Positions 25,565 to 34,989 of a DNA stretch of 64,000 nt are shown here, one piece after another (position 1 is the stretch's first letter; each line of letters starts with the position of its first letter). The stretch covers positions 2,356,001 to 2,420,000 of the forward strand of contig NC_015732.1 in NCBI RefSeq assembly GCF_000219725.1, written 5' to 3'. The notes under the pieces are model-generated. The model searched no databases and was not told where the DNA came from. It saw nothing but the letters and a program-made list of their open reading frames with translations. A program made the translations under genes and the position numbers. Source of the DNA: Gracilinema caldarium DSM 7334. Lineage in GTDB: Bacteria; Spirochaetota; Spirochaetia; Treponematales; Breznakiellaceae.

Positions 25565-28512
25565 CGAGAGGCCTCCATCAGCAGGTCTGCCTGTTTCGCC
25601 CAGGGAGAAGTTCCATATTGTTTCTTCAGAGTTTCTACAAGCCTCTTGGCACTTTCTGTTTTTCCAAGCCGCTGAGAATTACGGACTGCCTTAAAAAGAG
25701 CTTCGGGGATTAAGTCCTGCCGGGTCTCACCAGCTTTTAATCGAATTGCAAGGTTGATGGCATCAAGATAGGCATCGGTCGATTTTTCCCAGGCTTCTAA
25801 GAGGGCATAATATTCTCCCTTCAAAAAGTGAGCTTCAGCGGCAGAACCGGGATCCTCCCCAACATAGGCGAGCACCTGGTCAACGAGGGCTAAGCCAGCT
25901 TCCCGCTGAGAACTTTCTACAATATAGTAGCGGGCTAATTCCAGAGCTGTTTTTCGTCCAGCCATACTGGTTACACCCTGTTGTTTTATCAACTTCACCT
26001 GAAGCCGGGCTGCTTTTTCGTTCATTCCGACTAAAAGGTACCGGAGGGTTGCCACATCATCTTCAAGTCCTGCAGATTTTGCAGCATCACCAAATTCAAC
26101 GATAGCGTTTGTGCCAACCCTGAGGGCATTTTCCCAATCCTGCTTCATCCAATAGGCTTTTTCTAGGGCTATCATAGCAGGGAGACGGTAGGTACTTCGC
26201 TGATATTCCCGTATTAGCCGTTCCCAGAGCAATATCGCACTATCGATCTGAGAAAGCTCTCGCTGAATAGAAGCACTGAAATAGAGGGCTCCATCTACTT
26301 TATTGCCCCGGATATAGGTTTGCCGGTATTGGGTGAATCGTTCCAGAGCTTCTCGCCATTGTTTTGCTTCATAATAGAGTTCGCCCCTTCGATATGCGGC
26401 TTCTTCTGCCTGAGGTTCCTGACTATAATTCCGCTGAACTGTTGCAAATACGGTATCAGCTTCTTGGATTTTGCCCATCCGGTAATACACATTGCCCTTT
26501 TCAAAAAGAGCCCGTACAGCGAGGGGAGAAGCGAAAGAAGCAGCCAGGTCCAGAGCTTTCAGAGCGCCTGTCCAATCTGATGTAAAACTCCGTACAACCC
26601 CTTCCAGATAACGGGCGCGAGCTTTAGCCAGAGGATCCGAAGCCCCCGCAAATGCAGCAGCCCTCTGGGCAAGTATTGCACTTTTTTCATAAAGCCCCTG
26701 CCGTGCATAGCTCCAGGCTCCAAGATAGGCTGCTGGATAGGTTTGTGGATGATCCGGGTACTGGCGGGCAAATTGCTCAAAGGTTTCTGCAGCTTCAATA
26801 AAACGGCTAGCACGATAGAGGGACCAGCCCTTATAATACAATGCCCAGGGGAACGCAATATCTCCTGGGGGACCGTTTTCCAGCGCTTTTATTAGAACTT
26901 CAGCTGCTGCACTATAAACAGCGGCAGTACTACTCGTTATTGCAAGGGAGACACCTTTCATGTAGAGAAACCCAAAACGATAGGGGGATGTAATTTTAGC
27001 TACATCAAATTTTCCTTCTATTTCCTTACTTGAAGCTATCACCTGGTCGTATTGGGACTTTTCAAAAAGAAGACTCATACGTTCAATCTGAATTTCAGGG
27101 TTAAAGGGATTTTGCTGTATCAAGGCATTATAGCTATCAAGAGCAGATACAACCTGTCCTGTTTTTTGAAAAAGCCGGCTTTGCAACCGCAGCGATAGTT
27201 CTTTTGGACCTGGCGGTATCGGATCAGTTCCTAGTATAAGGAGCGCCTGGGTATATTCATGTTCACGGTACAAGGCATAGGAACTATAAGCGCGAACCAA
27301 TGCAGATATATCTTCTCGGCCTTCTTTTTCAGCATGAATAAGCGCCTGTTCACCAAAGCGAATGGCATCATGCCAATCTTCCTGTTGTAATGCATACCAT
27401 TGAAGCCGGCTTAATAATAAGGCCTTTTTATCGTTCAAACGTGGGATCGCATCGGATAGAATTTGCATCGCCTGCTTTTTATCACCCTGACGCCAACTAA
27501 TTTCTGCAAGATAGATTGGCACATCTTGGGTTACATTTTCATTTTCTGCTATAGCCAGAACCCTGAGAAAATAGGACTTTGCTAAATCCAGCTTTCCTTC
27601 ATAAAAAGTGGAAGAACCAACCTGAAACCAAAACATAGCAAGCGCTTTAGGATCACTTCGAAGTAAATTCTCCGATCTAACAATTATAGAGGCAACCTTA
27701 TCATCATGCCCTTGTCGCTGCTCAAAACGTAAGAGGTATTGTAGTGCTTTGATAGCAATTTCTCGGTTACTAGAAACGCTTAACATATCTAAGAGAACGG
27801 TTCCCTTATCAATTTTGCCCTGAACCAGATAGGCTTCTGCTGTACGAAGAGCCAGGGATTCACGAATTTCTGGGTTCAGTCCTTCTGCTGGCAAAGATTC
27901 CCAAAGCTTGATCTGTTCATCATATTTACCAAGACGACCATACATTTCTGAAAGATAAACTAAAAGAGTTCCTTCTGTTTCAACTCTTAATGATTTTCGA
28001 AACCGTTCTGCATTGAGACATTCAAAAGCTTTCAAAGCCAGATCTGTATTATCAAGTGCAAGAGCAGCCTTGCCTTTGTACAGGAGCGCTTGTTGCTGGG
28101 TTTCATCATCAAGCTTGTTTAAATCAAGGTTTGATAGTAACTGTAAAGCCCGCACATAATTCTTAGCATCATAATCAATCAGAGCTTTCCAAAATGGGAT
28201 ATAGTGTATATATCTGCTAAAATGATATCGCTTTTCTATAACTTCAAAAGCCTGATAAGCTTCTTGATTGTTACCCATCCGATAAAGGATAACCGCTCTG
28301 TAATATCTTGCATCACCATTATAAGGAGAATCAGGCCATTTTTCTAATAGTTCATCAAATTGCTTCAATGCAAGTGATATATTACCTACTTTGAATCGGG
28401 CTTCGGCATTAAAAAACAGATCCCGATCCCAATTTTGAGCATAAAGGGATGTATTAGCTAAAAAGAGAATAACAAATAAAGATCTACTAAAAAAAGGAAT
28501 TTTAAGTTTCAT
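25561..28512 (-). CDS. large TPR-repeat periplasmic protein
   Basis: A signal peptide (residues 1-25, ...LANTSLYAQN) exports about 960 residues made of tetratricopeptide-like repeats. Units such as RYYRAVILYRMGNNQEAYQAF, AALALDNTDLALKAFECL and GDIAFPWALYYKGWSLYRAS recur through the length. Such proteins scaffold envelope complexes. I start at the ATG at 28510-28512 rather than the TTG four codons upstream because it gives the cleaner signal peptide. Genes downstream are the barrel, ExbB, ExbD and TonB-like proteins. Confidence 0.8.
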   Translation of the reverse strand: MKLKIPFFSRSLFVILFLANTSLYAQNWDRDLFFNAEARFKVGNISLALKQFDELLEKWPDSPYNGDARYYRAVILYRMGNNQEAYQAFEVIEKRYHFSRYIHYIPFWKALIDYDAKNYVRALQLLSNLDLNKLDDETQQQALLYKGKAALALDNTDLALKAFECLNAERFRKSLRVETEGTLLVYLSEMYGRLGKYDEQIKLWESLPAEGLNPEIRESLALRTAEAYLVQGKIDKGTVLLDMLSVSSNREIAIKALQYLLRFEQRQGHDDKVASIIVRSENLLRSDPKALAMFWFQVGSSTFYEGKLDLAKSYFLRVLAIAENENVTQDVPIYLAEISWRQGDKKQAMQILSDAIPRLNDKKALLLSRLQWYALQQEDWHDAIRFGEQALIHAEKEGREDISALVRAYSSYALYREHEYTQALLILGTDPIPPGPKELSLRLQSRLFQKTGQVVSALDSYNALIQQNPFNPEIQIERMSLLFEKSQYDQVIASSKEIEGKFDVAKITSPYRFGFLYMKGVSLAITSSTAAVYSAAAEVLIKALENGPPGDIAFPWALYYKGWSLYRASRFIEAAETFEQFARQYPDHPQTYPAAYLGAWSYARQGLYEKSAILAQRAAAFAGASDPLAKARARYLEGVVRSFTSDWTGALKALDLAASFASPLAVRALFEKGNVYYRMGKIQEADTVFATVQRNYSQEPQAEEAAYRRGELYYEAKQWREALERFTQYRQTYIRGNKVDGALYFSASIQRELSQIDSAILLWERLIREYQRSTYRLPAMIALEKAYWMKQDWENALRVGTNAIVEFGDAAKSAGLEDDVATLRYLLVGMNEKAARLQVKLIKQQGVTSMAGRKTALELARYYIVESSQREAGLALVDQVLAYVGEDPGSAAEAHFLKGEYYALLEAWEKSTDAYLDAINLAIRLKAGETRQDLIPEALFKAVRNSQRLGKTESAKRLVETLKKQYGTSPWAKQADLLMEASR

Positions 28513-28625
28513 ACAATTAAACAATATCCCATTTACCTAAAAGTTACAGAATCGATGGTGTAATTTAAAGACAGGGTGGTATCAAAGCAAAGCTTTCTAT
28601 ACCGAACACTAGTAACCAGATACTT

Positions 28626-30044
28626 TTATCGAGTAATCATAAAGGGATCGAATTGTTCGCTAAAAGGAATCCGAACGAGATGTACCTGATACCCCGGATA
28701 ACGCCGTATAAAAGTATCAAAAGAGGTTTCGGCAGCACTCTCAAAAATTGAAACCTTAAAAATGCCATCTTCCGTAAAGTAAGGTACTAATGCCGCCACA
28801 TGAAAATGCCGTCTGATGCCTTTTCCAGCTTCATAAGGTAGTTTAGTACCCGAAGGATACTGTCGCAGCACCGTAGGTCTATCAGTATTCACCGAAACAA
28901 GATACCACCATTGCGGATATCGTACTGCAAGACTGTACATGAGAGACGGGAGTCCCTCAATATTAAATCCTGCATTAGGTAAATAGGGGGGGAAAGAAAC
29001 CTGTTCAGTTTTGTTATATTTTTTAAGTAAAAGCTGGGAAATATAAGAATCGGTAACATCAATTTCCTGTAAGGTAGCGTATTGAGGTGAACGGAGGATA
29101 CGATTCGCCTGGAGCGCAAGGTTTCTCGTCCAATCGAGACCAAAAAAGGGATCCAGTAATTTTTCCACCGGCTCAGTAAAATTCGACCCCCGGTTCCCCA
29201 CAGGCTGTTTCAGTTCATAAATTGTCAGTCCTTTACCTGTTACCGGTCGAAGCAGTCCATCAATAAGCCATTTGGTAAAACCTGAACAATTCACCCCCCA
29301 ATCCTGTCCCTGTGGTACCAGGGTGGCAATGAATACGGGCTGTCCCTGTTCATCCAAAGCCCCATCGTCCCTATAGGTTAGTAGAGGCAAGTAGGTTCGC
29401 ACCTGAGCCAAAAAGGACCTGAGGTCCCGGTATAAAGCGGGATCCACATTAAAATATATGGCTGGAAAATCTGTACCAAGGTTAGAAAGGATCTGTTGAA
29501 ACGACAGGGCAGTAAAATCTTTCATGCTTAATGATGTGGGGCGGGCATATACCACATATCCATTATAGGCAACCACATCATAGACAATTTTATGGGAGCT
29601 TTGGGGCCGGAATTCTACATATACATAAGGATCGGAGCGTAGATAGAGCCGTATTTTTTTTAAGCTTCCGTCGCTGAGATTACGATACCATATCCAGGAC
29701 CCCTGTACCCATCCGGGAGAGAGTCCTTGCCGTTCCCGGGCAAGCACCACAAGAACATCCGATCCCCCCCGTTCAACGCGAACCTCTACCAGCTCACCGG
29801 TTTCTAATGTAAATAGTTTGGATTGCTGTTTCAATACTTGAGCAATGGGGAGAGTAAACCATGAGTCAACGAGTTGACGTCTCAGGAATGCATCATCACT
29901 GATTTGAAAAAACGTAATATCTTTGGCACTATACGGAGCGGCTTGCAGATAGTGTAGCGGCACAATGCTGCTCAGCGCCCAGATCATAATAAGGGGTATA
30001 TATTGATATTGATGTGTCATTCCTGACTTATAACTATGGAACAT
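28626..30044 (-). CDS. exported protein with NlpC/P60-like catalytic-type motif, function uncertain
   Basis: 472 residues with a signal-like hydrophobic start (IPLIMIWALSSIVPLHYL). Around residue 252 lies VNCSGFTKWL, very like the catalytic NCSGF/DCSGF motif of NlpC/P60 peptidoglycan endopeptidases; a candidate catalytic His follows in RHFHVAALVP (about 413-415), in a position plausible for the fold. The flanking sequence is not typical of NlpC/P60, so the assignment is tentative. It starts 30 bases after the LacI regulator gene in the same direction and might be the last gene of the sugar cassette. Confidence 0.55.
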   Translation of the reverse strand: MFHSYKSGMTHQYQYIPLIMIWALSSIVPLHYLQAAPYSAKDITFFQISDDAFLRRQLVDSWFTLPIAQVLKQQSKLFTLETGELVEVRVERGGSDVLVVLARERQGLSPGWVQGSWIWYRNLSDGSLKKIRLYLRSDPYVYVEFRPQSSHKIVYDVVAYNGYVVYARPTSLSMKDFTALSFQQILSNLGTDFPAIYFNVDPALYRDLRSFLAQVRTYLPLLTYRDDGALDEQGQPVFIATLVPQGQDWGVNCSGFTKWLIDGLLRPVTGKGLTIYELKQPVGNRGSNFTEPVEKLLDPFFGLDWTRNLALQANRILRSPQYATLQEIDVTDSYISQLLLKKYNKTEQVSFPPYLPNAGFNIEGLPSLMYSLAVRYPQWWYLVSVNTDRPTVLRQYPSGTKLPYEAGKGIRRHFHVAALVPYFTEDGIFKVSIFESAAETSFDTFIRRYPGYQVHLVRIPFSEQFDPFMITR

Positions 30045-30074
30045 TTCTTTATAGCTATCGGCAAAAAAGTGAAC

Positions 30075-31133
30075 TTAATCAAGAGAGACCGGTGCTACCG
30101 ATGAACCGACTTGCAGTTCTACCGGCAGAATCAAATCTGAACAGGGGAGTCCACGCATAAGGTTAACCACAAGGGATGCCGCGGTCTGTCCCTTTTCATA
30201 ACCCGGCTGACTTAAGGTTGTAAGGGGTGGGTTTAGAAGTTTCCCAAAAAAGATACCATCGAATCCTGCAACAGATATATCATGAGGAATATTAAGTTGT
30301 TGTTCATGACAGATTTGATAGACACCCAAAGCGGCTACATCACTGAGACAGACTACCGCAGAGGGTCGATGCTGTTCAGTAAGTACTGGCGTAAGAACAG
30401 CCACCGTAGATTCCACACTGGCATCCACCGGGTAAACCTGAATCTCATGTGATTCTCTACGAATGCCCCGTTCTTCCATGGCACGATATACCCCCTGGAG
30501 CCTGAGCTCGATGATTCGACTCCGAATCCCATCAGGGGAGTCCACTAACACCTGGTGAAGGTTTTTAAGACTTACCACAGCAATATACCGATGTCCCATA
30601 TCCAACACATGGGACATAAGCTGATAGGCCGCATCTTTATCATCAATACCCACATTGACGGAACCAACAAGCCCAGCACCATCTACAGTAACAAAGGGTA
30701 TTTGCCTTTTTCGTATCAGTGAGAGGATCTCATTATCTGGTTCAATTCCAATGGTGATAATACCATCGACCAGGGCAGTACGAACTGTATGGGAAAGAAG
30801 CCCCTTAACAGGGGGTAATATGGTCAGGGATAGATCTTCACCGTGACATACCGTACCAATACCTTGGAGGACTTCGAACATATAGGGATTTTTAAAGGCT
30901 TCCTGAATTGGATCAGGTAGTAACAGGCCGATGGCACCAACTTGTTTTGTTGTCAGAGTCCTCGCAAGGGGATCCGGTATATAATTCAGTTCTTCAGCAA
31001 CCTGTAACACCCGGTCACGGGTTTCTTCAGAAATTTTCCAAGGCGCATTAAATGCAAAAGATACGGTAGCTTTGGAGACCTGAGCTTTTTCGGCAATATC
31101 TTTGATAGTGATGCGTCTGGTTGATCTACTCAT
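30075..31133 (-). CDS. LacI-family transcriptional regulator
   Basis: 352 residues with the classical N-terminal helix-turn-helix and hinge (ITIKDIAEKAQVSKATVSFAFN, then SEETRDRVLQVAEELNYIPD; residues 8-55) and a periplasmic-binding-protein-like effector domain. The gene overlaps amylosucrase by 8 bases at the end of the sugar cassette, and the cassette promoter holds two tandem AACCGGTT operators, the likely binding sites. The effector is presumably sucrose or a related sugar. Confidence 0.93.
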   Translation of the reverse strand: MSRSTRRITIKDIAEKAQVSKATVSFAFNAPWKISEETRDRVLQVAEELNYIPDPLARTLTTKQVGAIGLLLPDPIQEAFKNPYMFEVLQGIGTVCHGEDLSLTILPPVKGLLSHTVRTALVDGIITIGIEPDNEILSLIRKRQIPFVTVDGAGLVGSVNVGIDDKDAAYQLMSHVLDMGHRYIAVVSLKNLHQVLVDSPDGIRSRIIELRLQGVYRAMEERGIRRESHEIQVYPVDASVESTVAVLTPVLTEQHRPSAVVCLSDVAALGVYQICHEQQLNIPHDISVAGFDGIFFGKLLNPPLTTLSQPGYEKGQTAASLVVNLMRGLPCSDLILPVELQVGSSVAPVSLD

Positions 31134-33054
31134 GATTCAGTACCCATAACAGGTCACAGGGCAGCAGTTCAAGGGCTTCTCCTAATAAAATAAGCCTGCC
31201 TGATAAGAGATCCTCACCATTTCTACCTGCAAGCAGATGATTCAGGCGATCCTGGGGAATCGTAACGGGATATTCAGAGAAATTACCAATAACCGAAAGG
31301 AGTTGTCCCGATCTTTGCTTATGGAAAACCAGCACCGAAGGATGTCCAGAATCGGCTACGGTGAGCCCCTGGGTGCCAAAAACCTTATAAGCCTTCCGCT
31401 GGGAAACAAGGCGCTGCATAGCAGTAAATACCCGGCCCTCTACAGTGGACGTATCATGCCGCTTTTTATAAGCCTCCTCCGACCAGAGGGGACGATGGAC
31501 CCAGCGGCTGTCCTTAGCCTGTGCCGGATCTTCCGCATACTCGTAACGATTCAGGGCAGCCACCTCATCCCCCAGATAAATCAAGGGGATTCCACCGGCA
31601 GCAAAGGCGATACCATATAGCAGTATAAGCCGTCGAATGGCCCGGTCCAGATCTTTCCCGGTCCCCTCATCCAGAGCCTGTTCGATACCTGCCAGGGATG
31701 CGGCGGTCCCGCAGATGCGGCGATCCCCGGTGACTGGATTGTACTGAAAACTCACGCCCCGGCTAAAGGACCCTGGAAATTCACCCATGTAAAAAGCATT
31801 GAGAAAGTCCCGGTGATCCTTGCCCTTAATCCCCAATTCCGCCGCATCCTCATCGGCAAAGGTCCAGCCAATATCATCATGACAACGGACATAGTTAATC
31901 CAGGCACAGCCTTCAGGAAGATGATGCCGCTTACGCAGAGACAATGCCAGCAAACGGACTTCTTTAGTAGCAGAAGCTTCCCAAAGTTCCGCCATCAGCA
32001 GAGGATTGTAAGAAATCTGGCATTCCCGCAAATCAATATATTTTTCGATATCATCGGGATGTACAATTGCCTCAGATTTAAAAAGGAGTGACGGAGCCAC
32101 CAACCGACTCGCACATTGGAAGGCCTGAATAAGGGTATGGGCTTCTTCCAGGTTTTCACAATTGGTGCCCGCTTTTTTCCAGATAAAGGCCACTGCATCA
32201 AGCCTGAGGATGGAAATGCCTGCATTGGCCAGGAAGAGCATTTCCTGAACCATGGCATCGAAGACTTCCGGATTCCGGTAGTTAAGATCCCACTGATAGG
32301 AATGGAAGGTGGTCCAAACCCATTTCTGCAGTTCTTCGTTAAAAGTAAAGGAACCCTTGCGTACCTCAGGGAAAATGTCCCTGAGGTGCGCCTGGTATTT
32401 CTGTGTCTCCCCATAATCTGAAAAGAGCCAGTAGAAATCCTGATATTTTTTATCCCCAGATTTTGCCTTCAGGGCCCATTCGTGTTCATCCGAGGTGTGG
32501 TTAAATATAAAATCGGCTACCAGGGCAATGCCATGCTCAGAGAATTCTCGGGCCAGTTGAGAAAGATCATCCATTGTCCCCAGTTTTGGATCAGTCTCCC
32601 GATAGCTTGAAACCGCATAGCCACCATCGTTTTCCGGTTGGGGACAACGGAAAAAAGGCATGAGATGCAGATAGGTAACCCCCAGCTCCTTGAGATAGGG
32701 TAAGCGATCCCGAAGGCCATGAAAGGTACCGGCGAAACGGTCCACATAAGCAACCGCTCCGACCTGCTTTTCAGAAAGGAACCAGCCCGACTCGGGGGGA
32801 TACTGGCGGTCCAGTTCTTTTAAATAGGCTGGTCTATCAGTAAAGGCATTAAACAGGTTAGCTATGATGGTCTCGACCTGATAGGCAAAATCGGGCCGTG
32901 TACCATATAGGCGCCATAAGAGCTCAGCAAAACGTTGAAATTCCTTCTCCAGCCGATCATGAAATTCGGCCCAGCCAGCCTGTTTGGTTAAACCTCGGCT
33001 GGCCCACCGCTCGAGGCACTGGAGAAAGAGGGCTTTCCATAAACCTTCCATCAT
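31126..33054 (-). CDS. amylosucrase-type alpha-glucan synthase (GH13_4)
   Basis: Glycoside hydrolase family 13 enzyme that converts sucrose to alpha-1,4-glucan and fructose. The sequence aligns closely to amylosucrase through the barrel (DFIFNHTSDEHEW, WVWTTFHSYQWDLNYRNP, then ILRLDAVAFIWK). The catalytic residues fall at the same numbers as in Neisseria amylosucrase: nucleophile Asp286, acid/base Glu328 (KSEAIVHP), transition-state Asp393 (CHDDIGWTFADEDAA). Length 642 fits (636 in Neisseria). It has no signal peptide, so it acts in the cytoplasm on imported sugar. RBS AGGA precedes the tandem ATGs. Sucrose phosphorylase or sucrose hydrolase of the same subfamily are less likely alternatives. 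Confidence 0.93.
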   Translation of the reverse strand: MMEGLWKALFLQCLERWASRGLTKQAGWAEFHDRLEKEFQRFAELLWRLYGTRPDFAYQVETIIANLFNAFTDRPAYLKELDRQYPPESGWFLSEKQVGAVAYVDRFAGTFHGLRDRLPYLKELGVTYLHLMPFFRCPQPENDGGYAVSSYRETDPKLGTMDDLSQLAREFSEHGIALVADFIFNHTSDEHEWALKAKSGDKKYQDFYWLFSDYGETQKYQAHLRDIFPEVRKGSFTFNEELQKWVWTTFHSYQWDLNYRNPEVFDAMVQEMLFLANAGISILRLDAVAFIWKKAGTNCENLEEAHTLIQAFQCASRLVAPSLLFKSEAIVHPDDIEKYIDLRECQISYNPLLMAELWEASATKEVRLLALSLRKRHHLPEGCAWINYVRCHDDIGWTFADEDAAELGIKGKDHRDFLNAFYMGEFPGSFSRGVSFQYNPVTGDRRICGTAASLAGIEQALDEGTGKDLDRAIRRLILLYGIAFAAGGIPLIYLGDEVAALNRYEYAEDPAQAKDSRWVHRPLWSEEAYKKRHDTSTVEGRVFTAMQRLVSQRKAYKVFGTQGLTVADSGHPSVLVFHKQRSGQLLSVIGNFSEYPVTIPQDRLNHLLAGRNGEDLLSGRLILLGEALELLPCDLLWVLNHE

Positions 33055-33079
33055 TACATTCCTATTTAAAAAATGACCA

Positions 33080-33937
33080 TTATTTTATTGACCCGGCAAT
33101 CATTCCTTTAACAATATATTTCTGTGCGAAAAGGAAGAAGATAATAACCGGTATCATAGCAAGCAGTATGGCAGTTAAAATAAGGTCCCATTGCTTTACA
33201 AAGGCTCCGGCAAAATTGGAAACCGCCAGCGGCAGCGTCATAATGGCATTTCCCTTACCCAAGACCAGCAACGGTAAAAGGTAATCATTCCATATCCAGA
33301 TGCCATTTAAAACCATAACTGTCGCCTGTATTGGCGTAAGGATGGGGAAAATGATTTCATAAAAGATCTGATACCGATGACAGCCGTCGATGGTGGCAGC
33401 TTCTTCCAGTTCCAGAGGGATACCCTTAATAAATCCGTGGAACATAAAAATAGAAAGGGAAGCGCCAAAGCCTATATAGGCTAAAATAATACCCTGGTAG
33501 GTTCTGAGTAAGGGAATACCCGTTGCCTGGGTTGTCATTCTAAACCAGCTTAAAAGAGGAAACATAACAATCTGAAAGGGAATAACCATAGCTGCAACAA
33601 AAATGAAAAAGATAACATTGCTCACCACATTCTTAGTGCGCACTAAAGCCCAGCCAGCCTGAGCAGAAAGCAGATTGATAAGCATGAGGGACAGGGCAGT
33701 GATAATTGCTGAGGAAACTAAGGAGCTAGGATAACGGACTGCTATACTTGTCCAAATCTTTACCACATTCGAAATCAGGTTACTCCATTGAGTCGGCCAA
33801 ACAAGCGGGTATTGGGTTACTTCAAAGGCAGTCTTTGCCGAATTGATGACAACTAGATAGAAGGGAAACATGAACAGAATAAAAAAAGTGGCCGTAAAAA
33901 GTTCAGCAATAAAAATACCAATTCGTCTGTTCGTCAT
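33080..33937 (-). CDS. carbohydrate ABC transporter permease (MalG-like)
   Basis: 285 residues, six membrane segments, and the EAA loop typical of this family (EEAATIDGCHRYQIFYEIIFP, here one residue short of the full name), which binds the ATPase. It overlaps the first permease gene by four bases, so the two are co-translated. Belongs to the CUT1 importers. Confidence 0.92.
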   Translation of the reverse strand: MTNRRIGIFIAELFTATFFILFMFPFYLVVINSAKTAFEVTQYPLVWPTQWSNLISNVVKIWTSIAVRYPSSLVSSAIITALSLMLINLLSAQAGWALVRTKNVVSNVIFFIFVAAMVIPFQIVMFPLLSWFRMTTQATGIPLLRTYQGIILAYIGFGASLSIFMFHGFIKGIPLELEEAATIDGCHRYQIFYEIIFPILTPIQATVMVLNGIWIWNDYLLPLLVLGKGNAIMTLPLAVSNFAGAFVKQWDLILTAILLAMIPVIIFFLFAQKYIVKGMIAGSIK

Positions 33938-34857
33938 AATTCAATTTCCTTCTTTTTATTAACATAGACCTGGATAATCGAAATGATTGCCAGCACCAGG
34001 AAGAAAACCACCGCCCGGGCCTGGCCCTGGGCCAGATTATTGGAAATAAAGGCTGTATTGTAGATATTGAGGGCAATCAGTTCCGTCCCAAGAATAGGCT
34101 TCCCCAAAAGCATAGTAGAAGGACCGCCGGATGTTAGGGAAACATTGACATCAAACTGTTTAAAGGAGTTTACCAGGGTCAGGAACATGGTCACCGTAAA
34201 AGCCTGGGCTGCCATCGGGATGGTAATTGCCTTAAGCCTGATCCAGGGAGTGGCTCCATCAATTTTTGCAGCTTCATGTAATTCCTGAGGTACATTTTCG
34301 ATAGCGGCGATATAGATCATCATAATATATCCCGCATACTGCCAGGTTCCTACAATTACCATGGCAACTAAGGCGGAGGTGTTTTTACTCAGCATGAGAT
34401 TATTAGGATCAGAAAGAAATTGTAATGCTGGTATGAGATTCCCCAGAGAGGGAATCGCATTGTTAAATATAAATTGCCAGATATAACCAAGAATAAGCCC
34501 GCCAATGAGGTTCGGAACAAAAAATCCCACCCGGTAGATATGCTTGAACCGCAAATCGCTCGTTACAAGCAGAGCCAGTGAAAAGGCTACCAGGTTGATG
34601 AAAAACATGTTAAGGACCGTATACACAAAGGTGATCCCAAAGGAATATAGAAAAGATGGATCCTGAAAACTTTTAATAAAATTTTCAAAACCAATAAATC
34701 GGAATCCTCCATCAAGCTTCGCAGAGCTTGACCAGTTGGTAAAGGCATAAAAAGAACCCATAAAGAAGGGAATTACCATTACCATAAGAAATGCAAACAA
34801 AACCGGCGCTAAGAACAGCCAGAACACCAGATTAGCTTCGCTTTTTTTCGTCATCAT
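33934..34857 (-). CDS. carbohydrate ABC transporter permease (MalF-like)
   Basis: A CUT1-type permease with about six membrane helices and the EAA loop HEAAKIDGATPWIRLKAITI. Start chosen at the ATG at 34855-34857 (MMTKKSEAN), with a GGGGGG run directly before; a TTG six codons upstream is possible. It is the partner of the downstream MalG-like permease. No ATPase gene is in the cluster, so a shared MsmK-type ATPase elsewhere is probable. Confidence 0.9.
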   Translation of the reverse strand: MMTKKSEANLVFWLFLAPVLFAFLMVMVIPFFMGSFYAFTNWSSSAKLDGGFRFIGFENFIKSFQDPSFLYSFGITFVYTVLNMFFINLVAFSLALLVTSDLRFKHIYRVGFFVPNLIGGLILGYIWQFIFNNAIPSLGNLIPALQFLSDPNNLMLSKNTSALVAMVIVGTWQYAGYIMMIYIAAIENVPQELHEAAKIDGATPWIRLKAITIPMAAQAFTVTMFLTLVNSFKQFDVNVSLTSGGPSTMLLGKPILGTELIALNIYNTAFISNNLAQGQARAVVFFLVLAIISIIQVYVNKKKEIEL

Positions 34858-34885
34858 GCCCCCCAGACTTGGCAATGAAACAAGA

Positions 34886-34912
34886 ATGGCTACAGGTTCA
34901 TCCTGTAGCCAT
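34886..34912 (-). other. 11-bp perfect hairpin between binding-protein and permease genes
   Basis: ATGGCTACAGG (34886-34896) and CCTGTAGCCAT (34902-34912) flank a 5-base loop. No T-run follows, so it more likely stabilises or partly ends the binding-protein mRNA, giving more binding protein than permease as in mal operons. Confidence 0.6.
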
Positions 34913-34956
34913 GATTTAAACCCTTAGGAGTTGCCTGTATACGGCATTACAATGAG

Positions 34957-34974
34957 CAGCCCTTCATAGGGCTG
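34957..34974 (-). other. second intercistronic hairpin
   Basis: CAGCCCT (34957-34963) pairs with AGGGCTG (34968-34974) around a TCAT loop, 16 bases after the binding-protein stop. Acts with the neighbouring hairpin. Confidence 0.5.
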
Positions 34975-34989
34975 TCCTTCTCTAAGGGC

